Of a stretch of DNA of 64,000 nucleotides, positions 45,684-54,466 are shown in pieces (the first letter of the stretch is position 1; the number at the start of each line of letters is the position of its first letter). The position numbers and the translations under genes are program-made. This stretch comes from an uncultured Collinsella sp. (GTDB taxonomy: Bacteria; Actinomycetota; Coriobacteriia; Coriobacteriales; Coriobacteriaceae). The notes below the pieces were generated by a model. That model was not told the origin of the DNA. It saw nothing but the letters and a program-made list of their open reading frames with translations, and did no database searches. The stretch spans positions 1 through 64,000 of the forward strand of contig CATYZI010000001.1 in NCBI GenBank assembly GCA_958415625.1. Reading direction: 5' to 3'.

Positions 45684-46574
45684 ATGAGTGATTTTGTCCT
45701 GACCTGTGAATCCGCCGCCGATCGAACCCGTGAGTTCTTTGCGTCGCGCAATATCCCTGTCGTGTGTTTTCATTACGAGATCGACGATGTTGTCTATACG
45801 GACGATCTGTATCAGTCGATTACGCCGGACGAGTTTTTTGCCCAGATTGCCGCGGGCGCCATGCCCAAGACGTCTCAGGTGAGCGTGGGTGAGTACGAGG
45901 AGTTTTGGGAGCCGTTTGTTGCCGAGGGTAAAGACGTGCTGCACCTGACGTTGTCGTCGGGTATTTCGGGCACGTATGGATCGGCCTGCGTTGCGGCACA
46001 GATGCTCGCGGATCGCTATCCTCAGGGCGGCAAGGTGCGCGTCATCGATTCGTTGGCGGCGTCTTCGGGCTTTGGCCTGCTGGCGGAATGTGCCGCCGAC
46101 GTTCGCGATGGCGGCGCTTCGCTCGACGAGACGGCCGCTTGGATTGAGGAGCATAAACTCAACCTTCACCACTGGTTCTTCTCGACCGATCTGTCGAGCT
46201 ACCTACGAGGCGGTCGCATTTCGGCCGCAAGCGCGATCATCGGCACGGCGCTTAAGATTTGCCCACTTATGACGGTCGATTGCGAAGGTGGGCTGTCGCC
46301 ACGTGAGAAGATTCGCACTAAGAAGCGCGCGATTTCCGAGATGGCTAAGACCATGATGGCACACGTGCAGGACGGTGCGGAATATTCGGGTAAGTGCATC
46401 ATGTCGCACTCGGCGTGCCGCGAGGATGCGGAGGCAGTTGCGGCGCTGATTGAGGAACAGGTTCCGCAGCTTAAAGGCAAGATCGAGATCAATAACATCG
46501 GTACTCTGATCGGTTCGCACACCGGACCTGGTACGGTGGCGCTCTTCTTTATGGGCGACAAGCGCGTGGATTAG
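45684..46574 (+). CDS. DegV-family fatty-acid-binding protein
   Basis: 296 residues. DegV proteins bind single fatty acids and, in Firmicutes, feed FakA-type fatty acid kinase. Family motifs: the DSL-like Ser patch in CESAADRTREF, PKTSQVSVGEYEE, LHLTLSSGISGTYGSA and the ligand-binding C-terminal domain with GGRISAASAIIGTALKICP. AAGGAG precedes the start. The matching kinase gene is not in the window. A second, divergent DegV is at 60736. Confidence 0.9.
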   Translation: MSDFVLTCESAADRTREFFASRNIPVVCFHYEIDDVVYTDDLYQSITPDEFFAQIAAGAMPKTSQVSVGEYEEFWEPFVAEGKDVLHLTLSSGISGTYGSACVAAQMLADRYPQGGKVRVIDSLAASSGFGLLAECAADVRDGGASLDETAAWIEEHKLNLHHWFFSTDLSSYLRGGRISAASAIIGTALKICPLMTVDCEGGLSPREKIRTKKRAISEMAKTMMAHVQDGAEYSGKCIMSHSACREDAEAVAALIEEQVPQLKGKIEINNIGTLIGSHTGPGTVALFFMGDKRVD

Positions 46575-46638
46575 CGTTCGTGCGCTGACTGTCAGTTTTA
46601 ACAGCTGCGCTTGTCACTCCTGACATTCGAAAACAGAA

Positions 46639-46671
46639 AAGGCCCGTCCCGTTGTTTGCGGGGCGGGCCTT
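46639..46671. terminator. Bidirectional terminator between DegV and TIM-barrel-like genes
   Basis: AAGGCCCGTCCC pairs with GGGGCGGGCCTT, flanked by A-rich and T-rich sequence for both convergent genes. Confidence 0.8.
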
Positions 46672-46681
46672 GCTGTTGCGG

Positions 46682-47773
46682 TTAGCGTTTCTTTCCGCGG
46701 AAGAAGAAGCCGTGCAGCGAGGGCTTGAGTCCGCGGTTGGCGCGACGTTCCTCGATATGATCGTGGATCGAAGCGACGCGCTCGATGACCTCGTCGGGAA
46801 TCGGCACGTCGGGATTCATATTCTCGACCTGGCTGACCTCGGCGGCGGCGACCTGGTCGATAATGGGCACATCGTCGCGCGAGATGACAGGCGTGGCGTC
46901 TTCCTTCATCTTGCGGTAGCGCTGCATCATGTCGGTCTGCAGCTGCTGGGCCGAAGGCGGCGTCCAAATGATGGCGTTGGCGCCGGCGGCGATGGTCTCA
47001 CGGATGCTCTCGGGCGTCTTGCCGCCCGGTGCGATGAGCGGCAGGTTGGGATAGTGCTCGCGCAGCTCGCGCAGGACCTGGGGCGTGTTCTTGCCGGCCG
47101 CGATGTTGAGGATCTTGGCTCCGGCACGCACTTTGGCGTGAGCATCGTCGTCGCAACGTACGACCGTGGCGATGACGGGGATGTCGGCGATGTTGGTGAT
47201 GTGCTCGATCATTTCGGCGGTGGCGGGGGAGTTGACCACGCAGCCCGCCGCGCCCTGCATCTCTGAGACGGCTGCCATCTGTACGGAGCGCTTACCGGTC
47301 GTAGTTCCGCCGCCCACGCCTACAAAGACCGGGCACTCGGCGACGGTCAACAGCGCCTGCGTAATGGCCGGCTGTGGCGTGAAGGGATAAACGGCAAAGA
47401 CGGCATCGGCGTTGGAGTTGCGGATGACCGCGACGTCGGTGGTGTAGATAAGCGATTTGATACGACGACCGAAGAGCGTAAAGCCGCTGGCTTCCTCGAT
47501 CTCGTCGGGCATTCGGAGGGCCGCCTTTCGCAGACGCCCGTCGATGGGCAGCGGCTCCATGGGGAGCAGTCCGTTGGGGGTCACGGCTACCTGGGGCTCG
47601 GTGAACTCGTCTGCGAGCTCGACCTCGGAAAAATCGACCGACGCGACGATGTCCTCGTGAACCTCGGCGGGAACATCGATGGGGGCTTGGTCGTTTGCCG
47701 TGACTGACGTGTCGAAGGAGCTGGTGCCGACAAAGGCGTCGACGCGCTCGTTTAGGTCGTTGAGGGTATCCAT
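46682..47773 (-). CDS. TIM-barrel-like protein, unknown function
   Basis: 363 residues. A ~95-residue acidic N-terminal extension precedes an alpha/beta region that reads like a phosphate-binding TIM barrel (CPVFVGVGGGTTTGKRSVQM, VVNSPATAEMIEHITNIADI, LPLIAPGGKTPESIRETIAA, GANAIIWTPPSAQ). It is commonly labelled hydrolase or aldolase-like in related genomes, but no diagnostic catalytic residue can be named. The C terminus is basic (FFFRGKKR). The start is the ATG at 47773 or a GTG two codons earlier. Confidence 0.6.
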   Translation of the reverse strand: MDTLNDLNERVDAFVGTSSFDTSVTANDQAPIDVPAEVHEDIVASVDFSEVELADEFTEPQVAVTPNGLLPMEPLPIDGRLRKAALRMPDEIEEASGFTLFGRRIKSLIYTTDVAVIRNSNADAVFAVYPFTPQPAITQALLTVAECPVFVGVGGGTTTGKRSVQMAAVSEMQGAAGCVVNSPATAEMIEHITNIADIPVIATVVRCDDDAHAKVRAGAKILNIAAGKNTPQVLRELREHYPNLPLIAPGGKTPESIRETIAAGANAIIWTPPSAQQLQTDMMQRYRKMKEDATPVISRDDVPIIDQVAAAEVSQVENMNPDVPIPDEVIERVASIHDHIEERRANRGLKPSLHGFFFRGKKR

Positions 47774-47964
47774 GGACACTCGATTCTATGCGATGGTGGT
47801 CGGCAGGGTGCCGGCAGCGCTGTGCTTGCTAAATCGTTTGACGAGTTGATTTTTCCCCGCCGTGCCATCCGTTAGACCGAAGGGCTGGCGAACGTGAAGG
47901 AGCTGTGGTGGCGGGTATTGAGGTGCTATCTTGAAAGTCCCGTTTAAAAGAGAGGTGACGCGGA

Positions 47965-48135
47965 ATGGAATTCACAGCAATGTTGGGCTCGATTGGCCTG
48001 TGTGTGGGCGCAATCGTAGCCGCCGCGGTCATCTACTTTGTGGTTACGGCCATTAAAGGCAAAAGAGCCGAGCGCAAGGAACGCGAGACACTTAAGCAGC
48101 ACCGTGACCAGCAGGACAAGCGCGCACAGAGATAG
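47965..48135 (+). CDS. Small single-pass membrane protein (56 aa)
   Basis: ATG at 47965 follows GAGAGGTGACGCGGA. The sequence begins MEFTAMLGSIGLCVGAIVAA and forms one membrane helix, then a basic and Gln/Arg/Lys-rich cytosolic tail (KGKRAERKERETLKQHRDQQ). It ends at 48135, 24 bases before the convergent methyltransferase gene. It is below the usual annotation length but has a good ribosome site and coherent topology. The function is unknown. The region 47780-47964 upstream shows no other feature. Confidence 0.6.
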   Translation: MEFTAMLGSIGLCVGAIVAAAVIYFVVTAIKGKRAERKERETLKQHRDQQDKRAQR

Positions 48136-48159
48136 TTTGTTGAGTTTTGAATCCGTGCG

Positions 48160-49263
48160 CTAGCTGCGTTTTCGGATCAGGGCGATGTAGAAGCCCTCAA
48201 AGTCGCGGCTGGGCGGAATGGTCAGCGTACCGGGCATACCGTTGGCGACGGATGAGACGTGGCCGGCGGCGATGGCTTCGGTGAGGGCGTTGCTCTCGAT
48301 GCGCGGCTCTTCGCCAGCTTCCTGAGCGCGGCGTGCTTCGCTTTCGCTCGGCGTGCCATCGAGGGGGATAAGCTCGCAGTCCATGTGCTTGTCGAGGGCC
48401 TCTTGCAGGGCGTCCTCGTTTTCCTGCGGCAAGATCGAACAAGTCGAATAGACGAGCGTGCCGCCCGGTTTGAGGGCTCCCATGGCGCGGTCCAGAAGTG
48501 CTCGCTGCGAGCGGGCGCACTTGCCGAGCAACTGCTCGGTGAGGCCGCGCAGACTCTTCTCGTTGCCGCTGATGACGGTGCCCGTGCCGGTGCAGGGAGC
48601 GTCGAGCAGGATACGGTCAAAGCGGAAGAATTCGTCGAGCTCGCGTGCGTCAATACGCATGACGGGCACGTTTTTGGCGCCCTGGCGGTGGAGGTTAGCT
48701 TCGAGCTTCTCGGCGCGGGGAATGCTCATCTCGCAGGCCGTGAGGTGTGCCTGGCCCTGGGTGAGGGCGGCGATCTGCGTCGTCTTGCCACCGGGGGCCG
48801 CGCACATGTCCAGGATGTCCTCGCCGGCCTGAGCGCCCAACACCAAAGGCGGCATCATGGACGACAGGCTTTGCAAGTAGATCTTGCCGTCGCGGTAGAT
48901 GTCGAGGTCCCACAGATCGGAAACCTGCGCCTCGGGCAGGATGAAGGCGTCCGGATACCAGGTAACGGTTTGGTGCGCGATGCCGGCCTCGTCGAGTGCG
49001 GCGGCGATGTCCTCGGCGGTCGCCTTGAGCGTGTTGGCGCGCAGCGTGACCGGGCGTGTGGCAGCGGCGCCGAAGCCCTCGATCATGAGCTCGGCATCGG
49101 CGGGGGCATAGGCGCCGGCGACCGTGTCGACCATAAAGCGCGGCAGGTCGGCGGCGGAGTGTTGGGCGGCAAGCTGGTCGGAAAGCTCGGTAGCAGCAAA
49201 CTGCCTGAGCTTGAGCTCGGCCTTGACCTGCTTTTTCTGCTTACGACGACGCGGCTTAGACAT
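48160..49263 (-). CDS. RNA m5C methyltransferase (RsmB/RsmF, NOL1/NOP2/Sun family)
   Basis: 367 residues. SAM-dependent cytosine-5 methyltransferase of 16S rRNA or tRNA. The SAM site is DMCAAPGGKTTQIAAL, the family Cys in LLDAPCTGTGTVISGN and the catalytic Cys in VYSTCSILPQENE. The N terminus is very basic (MSKPRRRKQKKQVKAELKLR), useful for RNA contact. The exact target is not predictable. It lies downstream of the MetRS-like gene on the same strand, with a 37-base gap. Confidence 0.9.
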   Translation of the reverse strand: MSKPRRRKQKKQVKAELKLRQFAATELSDQLAAQHSAADLPRFMVDTVAGAYAPADAELMIEGFGAAATRPVTLRANTLKATAEDIAAALDEAGIAHQTVTWYPDAFILPEAQVSDLWDLDIYRDGKIYLQSLSSMMPPLVLGAQAGEDILDMCAAPGGKTTQIAALTQGQAHLTACEMSIPRAEKLEANLHRQGAKNVPVMRIDARELDEFFRFDRILLDAPCTGTGTVISGNEKSLRGLTEQLLGKCARSQRALLDRAMGALKPGGTLVYSTCSILPQENEDALQEALDKHMDCELIPLDGTPSESEARRAQEAGEEPRIESNALTEAIAAGHVSSVANGMPGTLTIPPSRDFEGFYIALIRKRS

Positions 49264-49300
49264 CCGTCTTTCCTTCCCATTCCATTACATGTCGAGTGTT

Positions 49301-51451
49301 TTAGTACTGGCTCTCGTGCTTGCTGAAGAAGTCGAAGCGCGGGGGCAGCGGCTTCACGCGGTGCTCGCCGGGCTTCTCGCCCAGGCTCTCCACAAACTCG
49401 TCCGTGGAGGCAAAGATGTTATCCCAGCTAAAGAAGGCGACCGGATCGACGTCGAAGTACTCGCAGATGAGCTCGCAGCCGGCAGGGACGATGCCGTGCA
49501 TGAGCACGGTCGCCACGCGCAGCTCGGTGAAGGCATCGACCAAGGCCTGCGTCATCGCCGCATTGGCCGGCTCGCCCTCGAGCTTGTTGGCGGCCTTGGA
49601 GGCATCGCTCCAGCGCTTGTTTGCGGCGCGCAGGTAGTCGTCGCACACGGCGAGCGCGCGGTGCGTCTCGAACTTGTACATGGCCTGCTCAAACGCGAGG
49701 GCGGCCTGCTCGGCGGCTTCGACCACGGTGGCGGAGGCGGCACCGGCGGGGATGCAGCCGTTGCGGTAGGGGCTCTCGTCGCCCTCCTTGATGGCGACGC
49801 CGTAGAAGCAGCTGCGGGCCAGGCGGTTGAAGACGCCGGTCAGCAGCGCGCTCTCCTTAAGGGCCGGATCGATGACGCGCTTGTCGTCGCAGGCACGCAC
49901 CTCGTTGCCGTCCTTGTCCTTGCCGGTCACGCGCGTGTCGTATGCCTTGGGACTAAAGCTCACCGGCTTCTCGGACAGGCCGAGCGACAGCCAATGCGCA
50001 CGCATCTGCTCGCAGGTGTAGTGGTTGAGCAGGTCGTCTGCCGGCGGGGGAGGCGTCTGCGAGGACGAGCTCGCCTTTTTGCCCATGTAGAGCAGGTGAT
50101 AGCAGGCGCTGACGGTGCTCTGCGTGAGGTCCCAACCCAGGGCCTCCCACATGGCGGTCTGCGCGATGCAGTAGAAGTAGATGTTGTCCTGGCCGATGAA
50201 CTGGTAGATCTGTGCGTCGTCCGAGCACCACCAGTCGCGCCAGTCGAGCGAGCTGTGCTGGTAGATGGGCGCGGGGACCTGCGTGGAATCGGCGGCGGGC
50301 TCGCCCATGAGGGCGGCATCCTGGGCGGCGACACCCTCGGTTACGCCGGCGGCACGGGCATCGCGTGCGAGTACGGTGCGGGTGTAGCTGATGGGCGCCC
50401 ACAGGCTCTCGGGCCAGCACCAGCAGGTGACGTCGGAAACGCCGTCGACCTCGGGCACCGGAACGCCCCAGTCGATGTTGCCGGTGATGCGGAAGGGCAC
50501 GAGCGCCTTGCCGCTGCGGAAGCGCACGCCGCCGTTGGCGAGCACCGCGTGGGCGTCGTCGCGCTCTTTCCAGCTGGGGAAGGTGACGGTAAAGCTGCTC
50601 TTGTTGCCCTCGGGCTCCAGCACGGTGTGTTCGGGGAGCTGGTCCTCGACGGCATCGAAGGCCTCGCGGAACTTATTCTGGATGTAGAGCTGAGCCGGCA
50701 GCAGCCACTCCTCCATGGTCTTGGAGACCACGGAGCGAACCTGCGGGTTCTGGGCGAGCTTGGCGGTGTAGGTCTTCATAAAGTCGAGGTAGGCCGGCAG
50801 GTCGAAGTAGAGGTTGTCGACCGGGCGCAGCTCGGGCACCTCGCCGGTGAGCTGGCTCTTGGGTGCGATAAGCTCCTCGGGCTCAAACTGGTGACCCAAG
50901 TCGCACTCGTCGGCGTACGCCTTCTCGGACTTGCAGCCCTGGATGGGGCAGCGGCCAATCACCTGGCGGCCGTTGAGGAATGTGCCGGCCTTGGCGTCGT
51001 AGAACTGCAGCGTGGAGCGCTTGGAGATGGTGCCCTGCTCGTGCAGGCGCTCGATAATCTCGGCGGTAACCTCGTTGTGAATCTGCGCAGCCGGCTCAAG
51101 GCCCGAGCCGCCGTAGATATCGCAGCTGATGTTGTAGTTGTTGAGGGTCGCGGCCTGGCGGGAGTGGTTGGACTCGACGTACTCGCTAATGGACTTGTCG
51201 TAGTCCTCGTTCTCCTTGAGCTTGCGGTAGCTCTCCATGATGGGCGAGCCGTAGCAGTCAGTGCCCGAGGTGAAGATGACGTTCTCGCGGCCCAGACGGT
51301 CGCGCAGGAAGCGGGCGAAGAAGTCGGCCGGGACAAAGACGCCGCCAACGTGGCCAAAGTGAAGGCCCTTGTTGCCGTAGGGCTCGCCGGCGGTAACGAT
51401 GGCGCGGCGAGGCCAGCTGGGACGGTCGTTCATGGAGTATTTGGATGCCAT
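49301..51451 (-). CDS. Methionyl-tRNA synthetase-like protein with altered KMSKS
   Basis: 716 residues related to class I MetRS. The HIGH motif is HFGH in NKGLHFGHVGGVFVP, the zinc-knuckle region CPIQGCKSEKAYADECDLGH matches MetRS, and CWCWPESLWAPISYTRT fits the core. The KMSKS loop reads GKKASSSS, so the second, catalytic Lys is Ser; the loop is also followed by a Pro-rich insert. The start ATG at 51451 follows AGGAG. It may be a divergent MetRS or a paralogue with another role, so I give no gene symbol. A normal metG should be sought elsewhere. Confidence 0.8.
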   Translation of the reverse strand: MASKYSMNDRPSWPRRAIVTAGEPYGNKGLHFGHVGGVFVPADFFARFLRDRLGRENVIFTSGTDCYGSPIMESYRKLKENEDYDKSISEYVESNHSRQAATLNNYNISCDIYGGSGLEPAAQIHNEVTAEIIERLHEQGTISKRSTLQFYDAKAGTFLNGRQVIGRCPIQGCKSEKAYADECDLGHQFEPEELIAPKSQLTGEVPELRPVDNLYFDLPAYLDFMKTYTAKLAQNPQVRSVVSKTMEEWLLPAQLYIQNKFREAFDAVEDQLPEHTVLEPEGNKSSFTVTFPSWKERDDAHAVLANGGVRFRSGKALVPFRITGNIDWGVPVPEVDGVSDVTCWCWPESLWAPISYTRTVLARDARAAGVTEGVAAQDAALMGEPAADSTQVPAPIYQHSSLDWRDWWCSDDAQIYQFIGQDNIYFYCIAQTAMWEALGWDLTQSTVSACYHLLYMGKKASSSSQTPPPPADDLLNHYTCEQMRAHWLSLGLSEKPVSFSPKAYDTRVTGKDKDGNEVRACDDKRVIDPALKESALLTGVFNRLARSCFYGVAIKEGDESPYRNGCIPAGAASATVVEAAEQAALAFEQAMYKFETHRALAVCDDYLRAANKRWSDASKAANKLEGEPANAAMTQALVDAFTELRVATVLMHGIVPAGCELICEYFDVDPVAFFSWDNIFASTDEFVESLGEKPGEHRVKPLPPRFDFFSKHESQY

Positions 51452-51583
51452 GGGACTCCTTCGCATATGGTGAGAGCGCGTCCGGGCGCAAGGCCTGGCG
51501 ACGCGGTGGTCAATTCGTGCATATCGTTCGACATTATCGCACATGCGGGCGGGTGCGTGACGGGGGCGCTATCCTAAGATGCT

Positions 51584-52153
51584 ATGAATGAGATTTCCAA
51601 CATACATGCGTTTGAAGACGAGGATTTTCTGCACGCTTGCTTCGTGTGGGGGATGGCCGTGCTTGTGGTGTTTGCCGTGTGCCTGGTGCCGGTGTTTATG
51701 CTGCTGGGCGGGCCCGCAGACCTGGATGCGGCCGACGCGGGCGGCTGGATGGCGGTCTTGGGCTGGATAGTCGGCTTGGCGGTCGTCTCTGCGGCGTCGT
51801 TTGTCGTGCACGAGCTGGTGCACGCGGTGTTCTTTAAGTTGTTTGCGCCCGCCGGTGCGCATGTGACCTTTGGGGCAAATCTCGAAACTTGCATGATTTA
51901 TGCCTGCGCCGAGGGCGTTGTGTATTCGCGCCGGCGGTACATGGTCATTTGCCTGGCGCCGACGGTTGTTTTGACGGCGGCGTTTGCCTTGGGGTTTGCA
52001 TGCTCGGGTTATCCGCTGCTGTGCTACTTGGCAGCTGGTCTGCACTTGTCGGGCTGTGTGGGCGACTGGCATTACGTGCGGACCATCCTGCGCGACCGCC
52101 GCATTGTCGCCTGTGAGGACACATCCTTTGGCGTGCGCTTTTTCGCAAGGTAG
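51584..52153 (+). CDS. DUF3267 membrane zincin-like protein
   Basis: 189 residues, four or so membrane helices, with HExxH in SFVVHELVHAVFFKLF. DUF3267 proteins are putative intramembrane metalloproteases with this motif; the second metal ligand may lie in HLSGCVGDWHY. It is divergent from the MetRS-like gene. The start ATG lacks a strong ribosome site. The substrate is unknown. Confidence 0.82.
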   Translation: MNEISNIHAFEDEDFLHACFVWGMAVLVVFAVCLVPVFMLLGGPADLDAADAGGWMAVLGWIVGLAVVSAASFVVHELVHAVFFKLFAPAGAHVTFGANLETCMIYACAEGVVYSRRRYMVICLAPTVVLTAAFALGFACSGYPLLCYLAAGLHLSGCVGDWHYVRTILRDRRIVACEDTSFGVRFFAR

Positions 52154-52162
52154 TCTTTTTGG

Positions 52163-52195
52163 ATGATTTTTCTGGGACGGGGATTAAAAAATCAT
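52163..52195 (+). repeat. 33-bp palindromic repeat, single copy
   Basis: Identical over 33 bases to 5490-5522. Forms a hairpin by ATGATTTTT / AAAAATCAT. Lies between the DUF3267 gene and queH, and may terminate the former. Confidence 0.8.
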
Positions 52196-52214
52196 TGCAG
52201 GGGAGGAGATGCTG

Positions 52215-52790
52215 ATGAAGCCGTTGCTGCTGCACGCCTGCTGTGCGCCGTGCTCGCTTGAGCCGGTTCGCCTGCTGCGCGAGGAAGGGTTTGAGCCCAC
52301 GATTTGCTGGACCAACCCCAATATTCAACCGCGCGATGAATGGCAGCGGCGCTTGGACGAGCTGCGCCGGTGGTGTGCCGATGGCGACATCGAGCTTATC
52401 GAGGCAGGCGAGGACCGCGAGCGCTGGGAGGCCGGTGTGGCCCCGTTGGGCGCCGATCGACCCCGTCGCTGTCGTGCGTGCTATGCCTTGCGCTTGGCCG
52501 AAGCGTGCCGCGTGGCCCAGGATCGCGGGTTCGAATATGTGGGTACGACGCTCGCCGTCTCGCCGTATCAGCTGTTCGAGACCTGTAATGACGTGCTTGA
52601 GCGCTTGGCAGCGGCACATGGGCTCACCCCGGTCATTCGCGATTTTCGCCCGTATTACCCCGAGGCCACGCGTCGTTCGCGCGAGCTTGGCATGTATCGG
52701 CAGAACTACTGTGGTTGCCGCTTCTCGGCCGTCGAGGCGGCCATGGACCGCGCCCGCATCCGCGACGAGCGCAAAGCTGCCAAAAAGTAG
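52215..52790 (+). CDS. queH: Epoxyqueuosine reductase QueH
   Basis: 191 residues of the DUF208/QueH family, a non-homologous replacement for QueG; it reduces epoxyqueuosine to queuosine in tRNA using a Cys/iron-sulfur centre. Motifs HACCAPCS (start), RRCRACYALRLAEA and YRQNYCGC supply the conserved Cys. The ATG at 52215 is eight bases after GGAGG; an upstream ATG at 52209 is too close to the site. It lies 64 bases upstream of queA, consistent with one pathway. Confidence 0.93.
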   Translation: MKPLLLHACCAPCSLEPVRLLREEGFEPTICWTNPNIQPRDEWQRRLDELRRWCADGDIELIEAGEDRERWEAGVAPLGADRPRRCRACYALRLAEACRVAQDRGFEYVGTTLAVSPYQLFETCNDVLERLAAAHGLTPVIRDFRPYYPEATRRSRELGMYRQNYCGCRFSAVEAAMDRARIRDERKAAKK

Positions 52791-52854
52791 TTCATTTGGG
52801 ACGTTAGCCTGCTAGGATGTAGAGCGGACTTTAGCTATATAAGGAGAATCCGAC

Positions 52855-54072
52855 GTGTCTATGCGTACCGATGATTTTGACTATAACCTTCCTGAGGAAC
52901 TGATTGCCCAGGCTCCTGCCGAGCCGCGTGACTCCTGCCGCCTGCTGGTGGTGGATCGCAAAGGCTCCCAGGCAGGAACGCCGCTGGAGCATGGCGGCAC
53001 CGTCGAGCACCGCATCTTCCGCGACATCATCGACTATATCGAGCCGGGCGATGTGCTCGTCATCAACAAGACGCGCGTGATGCCGGCCCGCCTGATCGGT
53101 CGCAAAGCCGGCTCGGGTGGCGTGGTCGAGACGCTGCTGCTCAAGCGTCGCGAGGATGTTGACCCGCTGGGTCACGTTTGGGAGTGTCTGGTCAAGCCGG
53201 GCAAGCGTCTGAAGCCCGGTGCTCAGATTGAGTATCGAGCCGGTGGCGCCCATGCGCCCGAGGGGGCTCCCGTGGTGCTGACGGCCGAGGTCATCGACTT
53301 TGTCACCGATAGCCGTGGTGGCCGTCTGGTGCGCTTTGAGCCGGCCGGTTGCAATGCCGCCGGCGACCCGCGCACGCTCGACGAGGCCATCCATGCTGCC
53401 GGCCACGTGCCGCTGCCGCCCTACATTACCGATTACGAGGGCGACCCCGAGAAGTACCAGACCGTCTACGCCATGAAGGAGGAGCATTCGGCCGCTGCTC
53501 CCACGGCGGGTCTGCACTTCACGCCCGAGCTCATGGCGGCTATCGAGGCCAAGGGCGCGAAGTTTGCCGCCGTCGAGCTCGAGGTGGGTATTGATACCTT
53601 CCGTCTGGTGGAGGAGGACGACCCCACGCAGCACGTCATGCACACCGAGCGTTACCACGTGTCGCAGGAGGTTGTCGACGCCGTGCATAGGGCGAAGGCC
53701 GAGGGACATCGCGTGATCGCCGTCGGTACCACGGCGGTGCGCTCGCTCGAGAGCGCGTTTGACGCGGACGCGCCGGTGTCCGATCCGGCTGTGACGGCGC
53801 GCTATTTTGAGGGTCGTGAGGACGGCGCCGACACGCTCGGCCGCGGTGACATCGTGGTGCGCGAGAACGCGACGACGCAGCTCTACCTCATGCCCGGCTC
53901 GACCTATCACGTGGTCGACGCGCTGATCACGAATTTTCACGTGCCGCGCTCTACGCTCATGATGCTCGTGAGCGCGCTTGCCTCCCGCGACCAGATCATG
54001 GATGCCTACGCCGCCGCCATCGAGGAGCGCTACCGCTTCTTCAGCTTTGGCGACGCAATGCTCATTCAGTAG
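52855..54072 (+). CDS. queA: tRNA preQ1(34) S-adenosylmethionine ribosyltransferase-isomerase
   Basis: 405 residues. QueA transfers the ribosyl group of SAM to 7-aminomethyl-7-deazaguanine in tRNA, making epoxyqueuosine. Visible family motifs: the N-terminal FDYNLPEELIAQAPAEPRD, VLVINKTRVMPARLIG, SAAAPTAGLHFTPELM, VGTTAVRSLES and the C-terminal TNFHVPRSTLMMLVSAL. The GTG at 52855 follows AAGGAG with eight bases between; an ATG two codons on is an alternative. A TAGGAT -10-like sequence lies near 52814. A 13-bp terminator hairpin starts right at its stop codon. Confidence 0.95.
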   Translation: MSMRTDDFDYNLPEELIAQAPAEPRDSCRLLVVDRKGSQAGTPLEHGGTVEHRIFRDIIDYIEPGDVLVINKTRVMPARLIGRKAGSGGVVETLLLKRREDVDPLGHVWECLVKPGKRLKPGAQIEYRAGGAHAPEGAPVVLTAEVIDFVTDSRGGRLVRFEPAGCNAAGDPRTLDEAIHAAGHVPLPPYITDYEGDPEKYQTVYAMKEEHSAAAPTAGLHFTPELMAAIEAKGAKFAAVELEVGIDTFRLVEEDDPTQHVMHTERYHVSQEVVDAVHRAKAEGHRVIAVGTTAVRSLESAFDADAPVSDPAVTARYFEGREDGADTLGRGDIVVRENATTQLYLMPGSTYHVVDALITNFHVPRSTLMMLVSALASRDQIMDAYAAAIEERYRFFSFGDAMLIQ

Positions 54073-54100
54073 GTTACGGCGTTTTCCAAACGCCGTAACC
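54072..54100 (+). terminator. Terminator-like hairpin at the queA stop
   Basis: GGTTACGGCGTTT (54072-54084) pairs perfectly with AAACGCCGTAACC (54088-54100), beginning at the last base of the TAG. The SDR gene has the same hairpin. Confidence 0.7.
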
Positions 54101-54112
54101 GGCCGACGCTGC

Positions 54113-54210
54113 AAACCCGCCAGAGCGGCAATCTGACGTTCAATCGTCGGGCATGACCAGAAGGTCAATGCCCTCCTCTTTCACGTCATCTTGCTCGCTC
54201 TGGCGGGTTT
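54113..54210 (+). repeat. Structured intergenic element, family A copy 2
   Basis: Outer arm AAACCCGCCAGAGCG (54113-54127) pairs perfectly with 54196-54210. The mid stem TGACGT pairs with ACGTCA (54183-54188). The inner GGGCATGACC pairs with GGTCAATGCCC around AGAA. Compared with copy 1 the outer and middle stems differ on both arms so pairing is kept. Confidence 0.85.
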
Positions 54211-54248
54211 TCGCTGACTTTGCCAGAACATCGGTGTTGCCGTGGTTC

Positions 54249-54370
54249 AACCTGCCAAAAAGGGACAGGTTTATTTTGGCAGGTTTTATCTGGGCAAACG
54301 TTGTTGGCGCAATGGGGACTGGTTTATATGCACCAAGTTGGTGCAAAGTAGCCTGACCCCTTTGCACCAA
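54249..54370. repeat. Two palindromes in the queA downstream hairpin island
   Basis: AACCTGCCAAAA (54249-54260) pairs with TTTTGGCAGGTT (54274-54285), with a GGGACAGG loop. TTGGTGCAAAG (54338-54348) pairs with CTTTGCACCAA (54360-54370). Confidence 0.75.
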
Positions 54371-54373
54371 AAA

Positions 54374-54438
54374 GTTGCGGTGAGATAGTGCTTGAATTGG
54401 CCTTTTTGAGGGCTAAACAGGAACTATCTCACCGCAAC
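54374..54438. repeat. Palindromic element, family C copy 1
   Basis: GTTGCGGTGAGATAGT (54374-54389) pairs perfectly with ACTATCTCACCGCAAC (54423-54438). Copy 2 at 60658 shares TTGCGGTG/CACCGCAA and covaries in the rest. Confidence 0.8.
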
Positions 54439-54466
54439 TGCGTTGGGGCGTTTTTTGCCAACTGGT

